Below are positions 46,572-58,401 of a DNA stretch of 64,000 nucleotides, in pieces. The notes beneath the pieces were generated by a model. It was not told where the DNA came from, searched no databases, and worked only from the letters and a program-made list of their open reading frames with translations. The position numbers and the translations under genes were made by a program. Position 1 is the stretch's first letter. Each line of letters begins with the position of its first letter. Source of the stretch: Nymphaea colorata (taxonomy: Eukaryota > Streptophyta > Magnoliopsida > Nymphaeales > Nymphaeaceae); contig NC_045143.1 of NCBI RefSeq assembly GCF_008831285.2, positions 26,187,662 to 26,251,661 on the forward strand, written 5' to 3'.

Positions 46572-47219
46572 GGTGAGCGCTAAAAAGGTGGCTGTATTAT
46601 AGAGAAATGGGTTGATATTTATAATGCAAGCCATAGTTATCGTCAACCATTTTTGTGTCTTTTCATTGCACTCAGTAAAATCAAGATATGAATATTAGTC
46701 TCAAAGACTTTCAATCACAACTATTTGAAGGCTTTCAATCACAAATACTTGAAGGAAGGACATATGCACTTTAACGAATGCCCTAAGGTGACCGTAATAG
46801 CTGGTGAATACACTGGAAGAAGAGATTGTCATAGTGGTGTTTGAAATTTTTTTTATCAATGTTGCCTTTGTAAGGCAGGGTTGTTCGTGCTAGAAAAGCC
46901 ATCCATTGACCTCCTTATACCATGAACCTTGAACTGTTTAAAATTGAAAATCTCTCTCCCACACACACCCTCTCTCTATACATATGTACATAGATGTCTT
47001 TCCACCACAGGATATCATGGGCTCTCATTTCCTGATAGTTCATCGGGCAGAGGCTCATGCACTGAGGGTTTGCAGGTATGCTATGCCCATATCATTATGT
47101 GCCTGTTTTATATTTTTATATATAGAGAGAAAAATTAGATAGTGACTATGATTATTCAAAGTCGCTCTCCTCGCTCATGAGGACTGTTTGATCGATTATA
47201 ATAAATGGACAAGAGAAAA
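46572..47219 (-). promoter_or_regulatory. Promoter and 5' flank of protease pseudogene 3 (P5)
   Basis: TATA box TTATAAATA (minus strand) at 46616-46624, about 45 bases upstream of the lost start codon, as in P2. About 120 bases present in P2 and P3 (the GTGGAGAAAAGAAACATGTGG part) are missing after 46640. From TTTTTGTGTCTTTTCATTG onward it matches P1 to about 47219, the longest flank match in the window. Confidence 0.75.
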
Positions 47220-47429
47220 CTAAAGAGAATGCCTTCTTCTTATTGCAAAGCTGGCTTGTTTGTAGAATTCACTGACTGGTTTTCTGGCAGAACGCATCCT
47301 CATTATTGCAAAGCCAAGCAAATTTCTGGTGTCGATGGTCTTTTTCTCCCTTGCGATGGAGTCTTTATTTCTTTCTTGTAAATGTTTCTTTTTGCCCCTG
47401 TCTCCCCTAATCTTGTAAATGTCATCTAT

Positions 47430-47890
47430 TAGTGAGTACCTTGGTACTTCTAAGGCGATTTGGGATGAAATGGATATTTATATACCATTGACTTCAGATC
47501 TTACTAAGGCCAAACAGCAACGTAAACAGGATAGCATCTTTGAAATTCTAGCCGGACTGCCTAATGATTCTGAGTAGCAATGTAGTCAAATACTTATGGC
47601 TCACGAACTACCTTCTCTAGATTCTGTTTTTTCCTTGCTTATGCATGAAGGGTCGGCATAAGGCTATGGGTATGCTGGCTGATCGTTGTTAGGAGACACA
47701 TAATCAAGACAAAATGGCCTTTACAACAAGCAATAGTGCCCACGTTGCCAACAGTGAGAGGTCTTTTAAACACAAACATGAGAACTCTAGAAAAGTTAAA
47801 TGTACTCATTGCAAGAGGAATGGTCTTTCTTGAGTCTCTTGCTGGTTCCTTCATGGGAAACTAGACAAAAGGCAGAATTTAGTCTATAGA
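47430..47890 (+). pseudogene. gag C-terminal half of copia D
   Basis: Encodes YLGTSKAIWDEMDIYIPL, DSIFEILAGLPNDSE (then a stop) and ELPSLDSVFSLLMHEG, the standard plant copia gag (UBN2-type) helices, and a remnant zinc knuckle reading CTHCKRNGLS near 47805. Stops at 47575 and in the following 250 bases. Confidence 0.75.
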
Positions 47891-47893
47891 AGC

Positions 47894-48799
47894 ATGGGTT
47901 GCAGTCAAGACAAAAGGGACAGCAACTCTAGCCAAGTGAATCCGGCCATCTCCTCATTGGAAAACCAAATCAAGCTAGATAAATTGGCTGAAATGATAAA
48001 AGATCTTCAAGTTCAAAGGACAGCTGGCATCTCAATTACATCAGGCGACAAAGGCACAAGCAAAACAGGTACAACCCTTACTATGGTTAATAACATTGAG
48101 GGTAAAGATTTGCAATGGGTAGTTGACTCAGGGGCCACAGATCACATGGCCAATAAATCTTCTTTCTTAAGTTCATATGTTCATTCTAGAGATATTTTTC
48201 CTATTGCCACTGCCAACGACGCTCCTATAACTGTGAAAGGATTAGGTAACGTAGATTTTTTTAACACAAGTTACACTAGCAAGGTGCTTGTTATGCCTAA
48301 GCTTACTATCAATCTTCTATTGGTTGCGAAAATGACTAAGGCGTTAAATTGCAATGTAGTATTTTCTGCTATTAGTGTCATTTTTCAAGATCGGACGACT
48401 CAGAAGATGATTGGTGAAGGACAACTTGTCAATGGACTCTATCAAATAAGAACCATGAATCATGCACTGAATGTAAATCATGTCAATGATGGAAATATCT
48501 GGCGTCAAAGAATGGGTCATTCATCTTCTAGAGTTTTAGATTATTTATTTCCTAATTTGTACTTCAATTGTAGAGAGTGTGAAATAAGTAAACTTGCTAG
48601 AATGACTAGGCCTAAATTTACTTTATTTGATTCCATTAGCCAAACACCATTTGATTTGATACGCTCTTATGTTTGGGGCCGTGTGCCTATTGATTCTATG
48701 GATAGATTTCATCACTATATGTTGTTTATTGATGTTTTTTCTAAGTCTAAATGGGTCTATTTTATGAAAAATAAGTCTGAATTACTCTCTCACTTTTAA
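47894..48799 (+). pseudogene. Protease to integrase N-half of copia D
   Basis: An open frame of 301 codons. The protease site is WVVDSGATDHM at about codons 75-85 (DSG intact). KVLVMPKLTINLLLVAKM and NGLYQI follow, then WRQRMGHSS and CRECEISKLARM supply the zinc finger. The integrase first catalytic Asp is Tyr in this copy (RSYVWG, codon 48668-48670), so integrase is inactive. The frame ends at a TAA at 48797, 12 bases before the next open frame in the same reading frame. Confidence 0.85.
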
Positions 48800-48811
48800 A
48801 CCTTTTATAAA

Positions 48812-49543
48812 ATGATTGAAACTCAATATGCATTAAAAATTAAAGGTTTTAGATCCGACAATGGCACTGAGTATAAATATCATGATTTCAAATCTTTCCT
48901 TGGTGAACATGGTATGAGACATGAGACATCTTGTGTAGATACACCTCAACAAAATGGTGTATCTGAAAGGAAAAACGGACATTTACTCGAAGCCGCTAGA
49001 AGTTTCTTATTTCAAATGAATGTACCAAAAAATTATTGGAAATATGCCATTTCAACAGCATGCTATGCTATTAATAGGACTCCAAGCAAATCTTTGAACT
49101 ACCTCAGTCCTATCAAGTGTCCCACAGGAACTCAACCAAAGCTTGATCATCTTCGGGTGTTTGGATGTATAGCTTACGTGTGGCAACACCCATCAAAAAG
49201 AGACAAGTTGAGTCCATGGTCTATTAAATGCATTTTTATGGGTTACGATTCGCAAAGCAAAGGGTACGTATGCTACAACCCGGTCTCTAGAAAAAATTTC
49301 ATTTCCAGAGATGTGCCTTTCAATGAATCCCTCTCTTACTTTAACACCAATCTTGATAGCCAGAATCAGAAGGAGCCTACTAATCTCACATTGCATGATT
49401 ATGATGACTTGTTTATAACTGTGGCTGATGTACATGGAGCTAATAATGAGACTCATTCTGAGAATGAGTGCCCCACAAATGATCATGAACTTGCAACAAC
49501 TACTGAAGATGTAGAGAACAACCCAACACTTATCAGAGGATAA
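48812..49543 (+). pseudogene. Integrase C-half of copia D
   Basis: Continues from the preceding frame after one stop codon. FRSDNGTEYK (second Asp) and TPQQNGVSERKNGHLL (catalytic Glu) are intact. AINRTPSKSLN, HLRVFGCIAYV and KCIFMGYDSQSKGYVCYNP are the conserved integrase tail. It ends at TAA 49541, before the reverse transcriptase. Confidence 0.87.
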
Positions 49544-49689
49544 GAAAGGATTAGGTGAGCTCCTTCACGCCTAGTTGATTATGAAACCAATCCAATCAGC
49601 AACTATGTGTCGTACAATCAAATTTCTGACTACCATGCCAAGTTTATTAGAAAACTTGATAGCATTTAGGAGCCCAAGTCATTTTAGGA

Positions 49690-50457
49690 GGCTCAAGGTG
49701 ATCTTAATTGGAGGAAGGCTATGAACAAAGAGCTAGAAGCTCTAAGGCGAAACAAAACTTGGGAAGTTGTCATTCTCCAAAGAACACAAGCATAGTGGGG
49801 TGCAAAAGCGATCGCACCTTGGACAGATACAAGGCTCATCTAGTGGCTAAGGGGTTCACACGGACAAAAGGGTTGGATTATGAAGAAACATTTGCGCCTA
49901 ACGCAAAGATGAACACATTCAGAATATTTCTCTCTATTGCTTGCAACTTGAATTGGAGTCTTCATCATCTAGATGTCAAAAACACCTTTTTACAAGGAAA
50001 ACTCAATGAAGAAATTTATGTCTTTACCTCCCAGTCATCCAGATGAAAGGAAAGGAAGAGTCTGCAAATTAAATAAAGCCATATATGGCTTGAAACAATC
50101 TCCTAGAGCTTGGTACATAAAGTTGAGTCAGGCATTAGAAAAAATAGAGTACCACAAATGTCACACAGACAATAGTTTATTTGTTAAAAAACATGGAGAG
50201 AATATCATTGTGGTTCTAATTTACATGGATGACATAGTCGTGGCTGGAAACGACGCAAAAGACATTCAAATTCTGAAAGACTATTTGAAAAAGACCTTCA
50301 ACATAAAGGATTTGGGAAAACTCAAATACTTTCTTGGCATTGAAGTTGATCAATCTCATAAAGGTATCTTGCTATGTCAAAGAAAGTATGCATTAGATAT
50401 CACAAAAACATTGGTTTCTCTTGCTCATGGATGTAGGCTGCAAAGCCGAACCACGTA
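49690..50457 (+). pseudogene. Reverse transcriptase of copia D
   Basis: DLNWRKAMNKELEALRRNKTWEVV leads in. A small deletion then joins SIVGCK to SDRTLDRYKAHLVAKGF, removing the conserved WVFK segment. GLDYEETFAP, HHLDVKNTFLQG, then after a frameshift near 49985 AIYGLKQSPRAWYIKL and LIYMDDIVVAGND with catalytic YMDD at about 50220, and KYFLGIEVDQ. The final codons (AHGCRLQSRTT) are not retrotransposon protein but translated LTR-like sequence. Confidence 0.85.
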
Positions 50458-50510
50458 AAACTGGTGCAGCCTCTTTTCTCTCTATCATCTTCTTCTTTGA
50501 TTAAATCTCA

Positions 50511-53058
50511 GTCTGTCAATATAAATCTGAAAATTTACATGGATAAAAATGACAGATTCAGATTAGACATCCCTACCAAGTCTGAATTAAGAAATATATT
50601 TATAAAAGAATGAATCGTTAAAATTTACTTGTTTCCACCATTATTTCCTCCTGTTCTACTTCAAACTTCCCAACCATGGAAAAATGATGTATTTGATGTA
50701 ATCCAAGCAAGGGTTTCCTTCAACATTTTTGTGCGGACAGTAAGCTTCTTGATTTCCACATTAACTTCTTTCTACAAGATCAAAGAATACATCAGTTTTT
50801 GGCATGAAGAAGCTAACCAGCCTCAATAGAAAGGACAAGCTTCTACCAGTGGAAGAAACTAATCCAGTATGCACCTTAGAAAGGACAAGCTTCTGTGAAT
50901 TGATCATGCCCACCAAGTCTAGATCCTGATTAACCCTCTGCTCCTTCCTGACGTCCACATCTACAGTGCCTGATAGGACCATAACTAGTTCAGATTTGAT
51001 GAGATGACTCAGATGTTCTCTAGAAGAGAAATTATCTCATGATCAACTAAGTCAATATCATCTTCATGCCATCAAGGGACAAAATGCAAGTTCCTACTAA
51101 AAGTGACTTGATACTAATGAAACTACAAGAAAAGGAGGAAATTCGGAAATCCAAACTGTTACAGTCTTAAGGTATTAGAAGCAAAGTAGTTTACAAAACA
51201 AATCATGAGAATGTATATTGTTACATTAAAGAAGGCAATGGGCAGTATAAAAGCTATAAGCCCAATAGATCTTCGACGCTCCATCAGCAGCAATTAGGGC
51301 ACAGACATTAGCAAAGAGGAATTCTTACATCCATAGTAGTGCTACATAGTAATAAGACTATGAATAATCATCTTAGCCATGTGTTGCAGGAGGAAGGTCT
51401 TGAAGTTGTTCAGTACAAGGTGCATATCAAAAAGTACAAAGTCATAAAATTCTAAATAAATAAGTAGATTGCATTGATTTTCAAATAAATATGTTAATTC
51501 ATACAAAGTATGTGGAATGGATCAAAGAGAGTGGGTCTTACAAAAGCTTTGAATGCTCGACGATGTGAAGCCATCTCATATATAGAGAAATCTGCAAAAC
51601 CATATCCAAAGCTTATATTAAAAAAATTAGTACAATTATCATATAAAGGTATTGGCCATCATGGAAAACACAGGAGAGAGAGGAGAGACCAAATATGAAA
51701 TTCGAAACCATATTGAAAGGCTTATTATAGATTGTCAGAGAGTGTTATAAGATTATATAGGTTAACCACAATCTACTACTGCCTTTTTTGAGGACCCAAA
51801 GGAATTAATCAACAAAAGGTATCCAAAACACAACGAGCAGAAGCTATGCTTAGAAAACATGCTTGAAATGTAGAATGATTTGTAAATTGCACCTACTAAA
51901 AACACTTGATATTTTCTTTGACTTAGCTATAACATACAAGACACACTATTGGAAAAGTGACTCGTGAAACCTTTGTAGATTAAATAGAAAGATGGTAGAG
52001 ACATTATGGAGTATGACCACCATAACATACGCAAGATAGCATGTGTATAAAAATATAAATAAACGTGCATTAAAAGATAGATATAAATACGTAGATAAAT
52101 AGCTATGTGTATACATAAATAAATAGAGAACTAAAGTCAGTATCACTTCAAATAATGTCACCTTTTGAGTCTTTAACAACTTTGAAGAAACCAAATGTCA
52201 AATTAGGACTCGTGTGTAAAAAAAAAATTGTAGCAATGCAGCCAAACTACCATAGTCTCAAATAACATTTCGGAGTTTTAAACGGCAAGGTTTTTCTTGG
52301 ATATAAAATGGCAACCATAAAGAAAAGGGAAAATTATAGTAAATTTTCAAAAAATTAAGAAAACAAAAAATAGGAAAAATAAAATAAATGAGAAACTAAT
52401 AACACAAACATAAAAAGATAAGTAGATTTGCAACAAATAAAAAATAGACAATGAAAAAAAACGTTTGGCATTGAAAAAAATGAAAAAGTGTTTTAATGTT
52501 CATTTTTTTGTTAACCGTGTGTTTTTTGTTTTAACGTTTTTTTTAAAAAAACACATGTTTTTTCAAAAAAACACGTTTTTTTAGTTTTAAACGACAACTT
52601 AATTTATCATGTTCTTTGTGACACTGCAAACTACCTTATATGTATCCACACCATTACCTACTGCTCTTTCAAGATAATCCAGGATGCCCTCTATTGTTAC
52701 TTGCAACACCACCTTTCAAATCAAATAGAACTTCAACATCATATTTGAAAAGAATTAACATGGCATTATTATGAGAACAATTTCACACAGAAGAAACCTC
52801 AAAATGATCGAATGTGGTCAGACTAAGAGAAATGATAATGAAAGATATACAAAATGTGTCATTTCTAAGATTCCATCATTTAGATCCACAAGAGGGTGGG
52901 GGGAGGGCGGAGAGAGCTAAACCTACAATAACCACGAACACACAATTATGACCAAATAAAACCCCATTGTACTTATAGGTGACAAAAGTCTAGAACTTTT
53001 GTTCCTATAATAAACAATTCATTTCTAAGTGTTGGATTATATTCATGGCTGGAGTTGC
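50511..53058. other. No gene seen
   Basis: Very AT-rich. A 16-base repeat (GAAAGGACAAGCTTCT) occurs at about 50830 and 50880. The stretch 52440-52590 alternates A and T runs around CACATG/CACG and could fold back. A minus-strand frame at 50761-50982 has reasonable composition but no recognised motif. Confidence 0.45.
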
Positions 53059-56000
53059 TGTTAGCAACTCAAATTTTTCAACATCAGAATTGAAGCAATG
53101 TCAAAATTTTACAAAAAAATTATGAAAAAATGCAATTTCAAAGCAAATTTTGAATCAAAAGAACAATTTAAATTCAAATCATGAATTTGACTCGTGACAC
53201 GAATCCTAACATAGCATTATGAGTCCAAACTGGATTTGAATTAGAATTTGAAATGTCAATCCAATTACAAATGTCATTTGAAATCCATATCCGATTGCAA
53301 AATCCAAATTTTGATTTAAATATGAGAATTGGATCTAATTCGGTCTAGAATGCTATGTGGGACCCACGTGTAGCACCACCTAGCTCATGTGGTCAAAAGC
53401 CCCCAAGGGGTTACGCACTTCTCCTTTTCAAAAATATCTCCTCAAAGTTACTTTAATCAGTCAAAGTACAATTTAGCTCAATCAAGATCTTTCCTAACTC
53501 AAATTCATCAAATTATCTCAATCAAATCAATGTCAGCTTGCAGATGAGCTTTGACTTTGGTTATTTGGTCAAATTTGACTAATTTCGACAATTGTGCCCT
53601 TCTATGATCAAGTTGAGATTTCAAAACTTAAATTGGGATTTTATGAAAGGAAAATATACATTTTAATTTGTCAAATATATAAATCAAAAAATTGAAATTC
53701 AATATTTAAAACCAAATTTTTTATCCAATTGACATCCATTTTCAATCAAATTATGGATGAAAATACCTTTCTAAGCCAAATTTAATGAAATTTTCAAAAT
53801 TTATTCAAATTTAAATTCAATTGTTATAATTCGATAACATTTAGAGCTTAGTATTTTTGAGGTCTTCATCAAATTGCTGCAGCAATGAGCTAGAAGGAAA
53901 AGCCGAGGAGAAGAAAAAATTCATCCAAGCCCTCTTCCTTCTCTCTCATTTCCTTCTTCACCTTCCCCTATTCTCTTTATCGATTTTGTCAAGTTAGGTT
54001 GCTTAAGTGAACCCTTACTTAGGATTTTCATGGTGAGAAGCTCTCGCTTTCCCACTGAAAATTCCAGCAAGTAAGCCATCATTCTTCTTGTTTTGCTATG
54101 CTTGAATCCACATTCTTCTTCTTGCTTTGCTAAGCTTGAATCCAAGTTTAGATTCTTGCTTAGGATTGCTTGAATTAGAAAACAAGCAACGAGAACGATC
54201 AAGCATGAAGACCGACCATAAAGTAGGTAATTCCAATCCATTTTTCTTCTATTTCAGTTTCTTGCTATTTATTTTTAATTCCAGCACTCGTGAGAATGAT
54301 TTATTTTCATATTTTTCATGGTTGGGAATGACGTCCAGCTAAAGAAAAAGCCACGAATCAAATGTATATATTAACGCATGATGCATGCATGAACCGGTTT
54401 TTCCAAAAAATAAACCTCCGAATTAAGTTTTGAAAAAGACCTCAAGGCCACGACCCTTTCAAAATCAACCAGCCTAAATCCATTTTGAACTCCCTACCAT
54501 CAGTGATTTCCACACGACAAAGAAGTTTGCTATAATATATATTATATAAATGCCAATTATGGACAGACATATTCTCATAAATGTGATCCACCTTTGCATG
54601 GTGAAATTAAAGATGAACCAGCTTGAGTGTTCTCTTGTTTCCTTTCATTTAAAAGTCATTTTAATTTGTGTTTTTTTTATTTTAATTGATCAAGGGCGGT
54701 AGAGGGGATTAGAAATCAGTTTTCAATCTCCATACGTAAAGAAACCCAGCCATTAATCATCATGATTCATAGGCCATGTGATCCCTCGTTAAAATTTTCA
54801 TTTGGAGGGATAATGTGTGCATATGTATATATATATATATATATATATATTGTAATATATATGCACGTGTGATCTCCTGATTAAGGGTCATGCTTTTCTT
54901 TTAAAATCAGGTTGAAACATGTTTTCAAGTTGATTTTAAGAAAAGAAGATCATTCTGTCGATTTTCATAGTTGAAAGGTATGAAATCGCTTTCATTTCAT
55001 CTTAAAGTTTTGATTAATTCCAGCAACTCATACATAAAGTGTATGTAATTTGCTGAAATTAGATCATACTTTACAAGGGTTGGTTTAGGAATTTTAAAGT
55101 TTACATGCTTGACATGCTAATGTTCAGCCACAATGTGGCTATGTCTTGTAGAACAATAAAAAGTTTTAATCCTATCTAATCGGCTCTCTAAAATGCCTTT
55201 TAGAAATTGTTGATTTCATTTATCAATTTTTAAACTTACATTAAATTGATTATGTTTCAAGAACAATGTAAGATCATACTTAAGACCCTAATCTTTGTAT
55301 CCCCTAAAGAACAAGATCAAAAGTGTTTTAATAGTCAAAGAAATGGATGGTTTTTTTAGCACAAGAATTTGGAATTTAGCTTGATTTTGGGGAGAAAGAA
55401 AAGTTATTAGAATTCCATGACATGAATGAGAGCATGTGACACATGCTTTTTGCCGACTTGGATGTTTAGTTCACATGAAGTCAAACTGAAGTTCATCATT
55501 TTCTAAGAGTCAAACACTCTTATAATAAATATTTAATTTTAAATCATTTACATTGGAAGAAAAATCAGATTTTTATGGCAATTTTGAGGAAAATGGATAA
55601 TAGCTACGTTTCCCCAATATTTAAAAGGTGGATTTCATCTTCATTTGCCTAAATTTTAATTCTTTTGAGATTCTCATCCATGACACAAGTTTATAGACTG
55701 CTTCTCTAACACTTGTGCTTGAGAATATGATAAGCACATTTAAAGAAAGTCCAACATTTTAATTAAAATCAACCTTTAAGTGTATATTGTATGATGTGTG
55801 ATTTCATATGAATAGACTTTGAGAGATTATGAGAGAGGGGAGCATGAATGTTCCAAATGAATGAACTTTGAGAGATTATGAGAGAGTGAAGAATGTATGT
55901 CTCATATAGTTTCGCTTCGTATTTCGCATGTTCACACTCACTCAAAGTCAATAGCATCACATGCATCTTCTCAAGAAATTAAGCGATTCAAATTTGAGTT

Positions 56001-56750
56001 GCGAAAAAATGGTGACCATGTCATATTGCAACAAGAATTTGTGAACTTCACTTAACTTTCAAAGAAAACACAAGCAGTGCATTAATAATCTTGGCCAAAA
56101 TGTGTTTAGAAAACAACAAGTTTTGTAATAATTTGAAACTTATGTTTCATCACAAGAATGAACCCTACCTAACCAAAACCCAAGTTTCTAATATTTTATT
56201 CCAAATAACACGATTTGGCAAAAGAAAATTTTCTTGCTAAGGTTACTTAGCCATTTTCCCAAAAATTATCATAAGATGTTCACAATTTCAATCCAAAAAT
56301 CATCTTCAGTTCACAACAAAAAACTTAATTTCAATCTTCAAAATCCCCAATTAAAACTATTTTCAAGAATCATGGATTTCAAAACAAATGCCACAACAAA
56401 GGTTTTCAATTCAACTTGAAAACCCTCCAATCTTCAAATAACATACAAAAAAAGAAATCATTTTCCAAGGAATCTATTTTCGAATACAAGTTCAAATCAC
56501 TTATTCAAGATTAACTTTGATTCTTGAATCCAAAACCTCAATGCACAAGCATATAATATTTTGCATCAATAACTTGTACATGGTCCAAATAATCCTTAGT
56601 CCTTCGTCCAATTACCCCTGTTAAAAGTGGCAGGAATGGTTGGACCTCGTACCAACGGGCAAATCCCTTTCTCATGAATTTTTTTTCAAAATTAATGAAA
56701 AAATTTGCTGCTTGTGCATTCAACGCCCTCGAGGACGGGGTAGGGGACCA
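53059..56750 (+). mobile_element. Long LTR-like element, relative of the solo LTR at 36471
   Basis: Starts TGTTAGCAACTCAAATTTTTC, comparable with TGTAATCACCCCAAATTTTTTC at 36471, and ends around GGGTAGGGGACCA near 56750. The last 250 bases match 7440-7690 (TTGCATCAATAACT, TTGGACCTCGTACC, CGGGCAAATCCCTTTCTC). The middle has a pyrimidine-rich leader-like segment near 53930-53990 and a CTTGCTTTGCTAAGCTTGAATCC repeat near 54090-54145. No coding domain. No target duplication could be matched, so boundaries are approximate. Confidence 0.55.
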
Positions 56751-57175
56751 TCATCGTCTCTCTAAGATTTATTGGATCATATACAAGTTGTGTGGGATAT
56801 CAATTGCACAGAACTTTCATGCATACCAGCATCATGTAATAAACATTGAGGATATTCCATGAACCCCCTTTTACTTCAATTTGTCATACCATCCTCAATT
56901 TAGGAGTCGTATGAATCCCATGTATGCTCTCAAATCTTCAAATCTATCTCTTAGGAATGTATGCAATAGCGCCATCTATTTTGCATCTTCTCATGAGTTT
57001 TTTTTTTAAAAAAAAACAGATCCTTGCCCTACATCATATCTCAGTCATTCAGTTGTCGAGGTAATTCTAGGACATTAGTCTATGATATAGCCTTATAACT
57101 GGACCACCCAATTGGACTAAGAAGTCCCCTCATTAGTACCAAAACGGACAATAGTCCTGATAAATCGATGGGTGA

Positions 57176-57417
57176 TGTTGAAGGTTTTCTGTATTCGGGT
57201 TTGGGTCTGGACCCGATCCAGTGAGCTCTGGTTTGGGGACTACTTATATCATTCTAAACCCTAATATTAAGAGTTAATGAAGTTTTAAGAGACAGAGTGT
57301 CTGGTAGCTAGTGGGCACCAGACCTCCTCACCTGTGGTTTTTTCTCCCTCTCGTTAAGGGTTTTCCACGTTACATTCGTGTTCGATCTTTATTTCTCGTG
57401 TTTCTACTATTCCAACA
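57176..57417 (+). repeat. 5' LTR of copia E
   Basis: Begins TGTTGAAGGTTTTC and ends CTACTATTCCAACA, immediately followed by a primer binding site. An A/T-rich promoter region and a pyrimidine-rich 3' end are as expected for a 242-base copia LTR. No matching 3' LTR lies in the window. Confidence 0.75.
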
Positions 57418-57433
57418 TGGTATTAGAGCTGTG
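57418..57433 (+). promoter_or_regulatory. Primer binding site of copia E
   Basis: TGGTATTAGAGCTGTG directly after the LTR, a one-base variant of the usual TGGTATCAGAGC. Confidence 0.8.
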
Positions 57434-57589
57434 AAGTTCCAACGTAACTAGTTCGTTTTTGCTTCTTTTGTGTTCGTGTTGAAGGAGGACTCGTGCTTGA
57501 CACTGTTCATCGCCCGATACTGTTCACTGCTCGGCTCTATTCACCGCTAGACGCACCCGATGCTCTGCCTGGAATCAACGCCCAAGCCC

Positions 57590-58085
57590 AACGTTGCCCG
57601 ACGAGTCCCTTCTGTGCCATCGACCGCCCTATTTTTGCCGCCGTGTTTTTGCCATCGTGAAGTTCCGTTGTCATCCCCTGCATTGTCCGTCGAGCTGGTT
57701 CAGCTCTAGTTTTGTTGTCGTGCCTTCATTATCATCGCCCGCTGCCTTCATCGCCAGACCTTGGTATCTCCCTACCGCTAATCGTCGTCCTCTACTCCTG
57801 CTGCTCCTTTGCTACTGCTCTGTTGTTGCCACCTGCTGTTGCTCTGGTGCTGCTGGTGTCCAGCCTGCCGCCAGTGTCCCGTGCTGCTGTCGGTGGTTCT
57901 TGCTGTCGCTGGTGTCTCATGGTACCACCAGTGCCTTTGCTACCGTCGGTGTCCCATGCTGTCGCCGGTGCCCTTCGTGCCGCCAGTGTCCCTTGCTGCT
58001 GCTGGTGCCCTTGCTGCCGTTGGTATTCCTTGCTGCCACCGGTGCCCTCTGTTGACATCGGTGCCTTTTTTGTTACTGCCGACTA
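57590..58085 (+). repeat. GC-rich leader with short tandem repeats
   Basis: Between primer site and gag lies a GC-rich stretch in which units of about 18-21 bases like GGTGTCCCTTGCTGCTG recur from about 57840 to 58070. All three plus frames and one minus frame are open for 80-150 codons because of the repeat; the products are low-complexity Cys/Pro/Leu/Val strings. I regard these frames as non-coding by-products. Confidence 0.7.
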
Positions 58086-58095
58086 GTTTGTGATC

Positions 58096-58401
58096 ATGGC
58101 ATCATCTTCCTCTTTGACCATCAACACTGATCAGAGTGAAATAAGGGCTTATAGAACTGAGAGTGTTCCGGTTCAGGTCACTACCATTTGCCTTACCAAG
58201 GAAAACTATCTTAAGTGGTCTGCCGCCATCACTATGGGTATAGCTGGTCGAGGTCGTATTGCCTATGTGAATGGGAGTAAGGTTGAACCTGTTGCTAATA
58301 GTATGGCTTGGGATACTTGATTTCTTGAGGACAACCAAGTGAAAACTTGGATTTTCAATTCGGTGTCATCTGATATTCAATCTCTCGTTGTAAGAGATTG
58401 A
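58096..58401 (+). pseudogene. gag N-terminus of copia E, truncated
   Basis: An ATG at 58096 opens a frame with LTKENYLKWSAAITMGIAGRG and AYVNGSK, the N-terminal gag pattern of plant copia elements. It is closed by TGA at 58318 after MAWDT; the same frame then continues as FLEDNQVKTWIFNSVSSDIQ to 58401. After that the copia homology stops, so the element is cut within gag. Confidence 0.8.

Larger units (their letters stand above)
47430..50510 (+). mobile_element. Copia D: best preserved gag-pol, LTRs lost, 3' end fused to LTR scrap
   Basis: Gag, protease, integrase and reverse transcriptase follow in copia order with few stops. The reverse transcriptase frame breaks off at about 50420 and runs directly into ATGGATGTAGG...GCCGAACCACGTAAAACTGG, which resembles the GTGGATGTAGG...GAACCGAACCA stretch near the end of the copia A LTR. 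RNase H, purine tract and most of the 3' LTR are therefore deleted. No 5' LTR or primer site is found; the left side abuts the protease flank P5. Confidence 0.85.

Noticed and set aside
50761-50982. 73-codon minus-strand frame of fair composition
   Set aside because: No recognised motif, no splice sites or promoter; overlaps short direct repeats.
57594-58093. Up to 153-codon Cys/Pro-rich frames in several phases
   Set aside because: All frames are open because of a GC-rich short tandem repeat in a retrotransposon leader.
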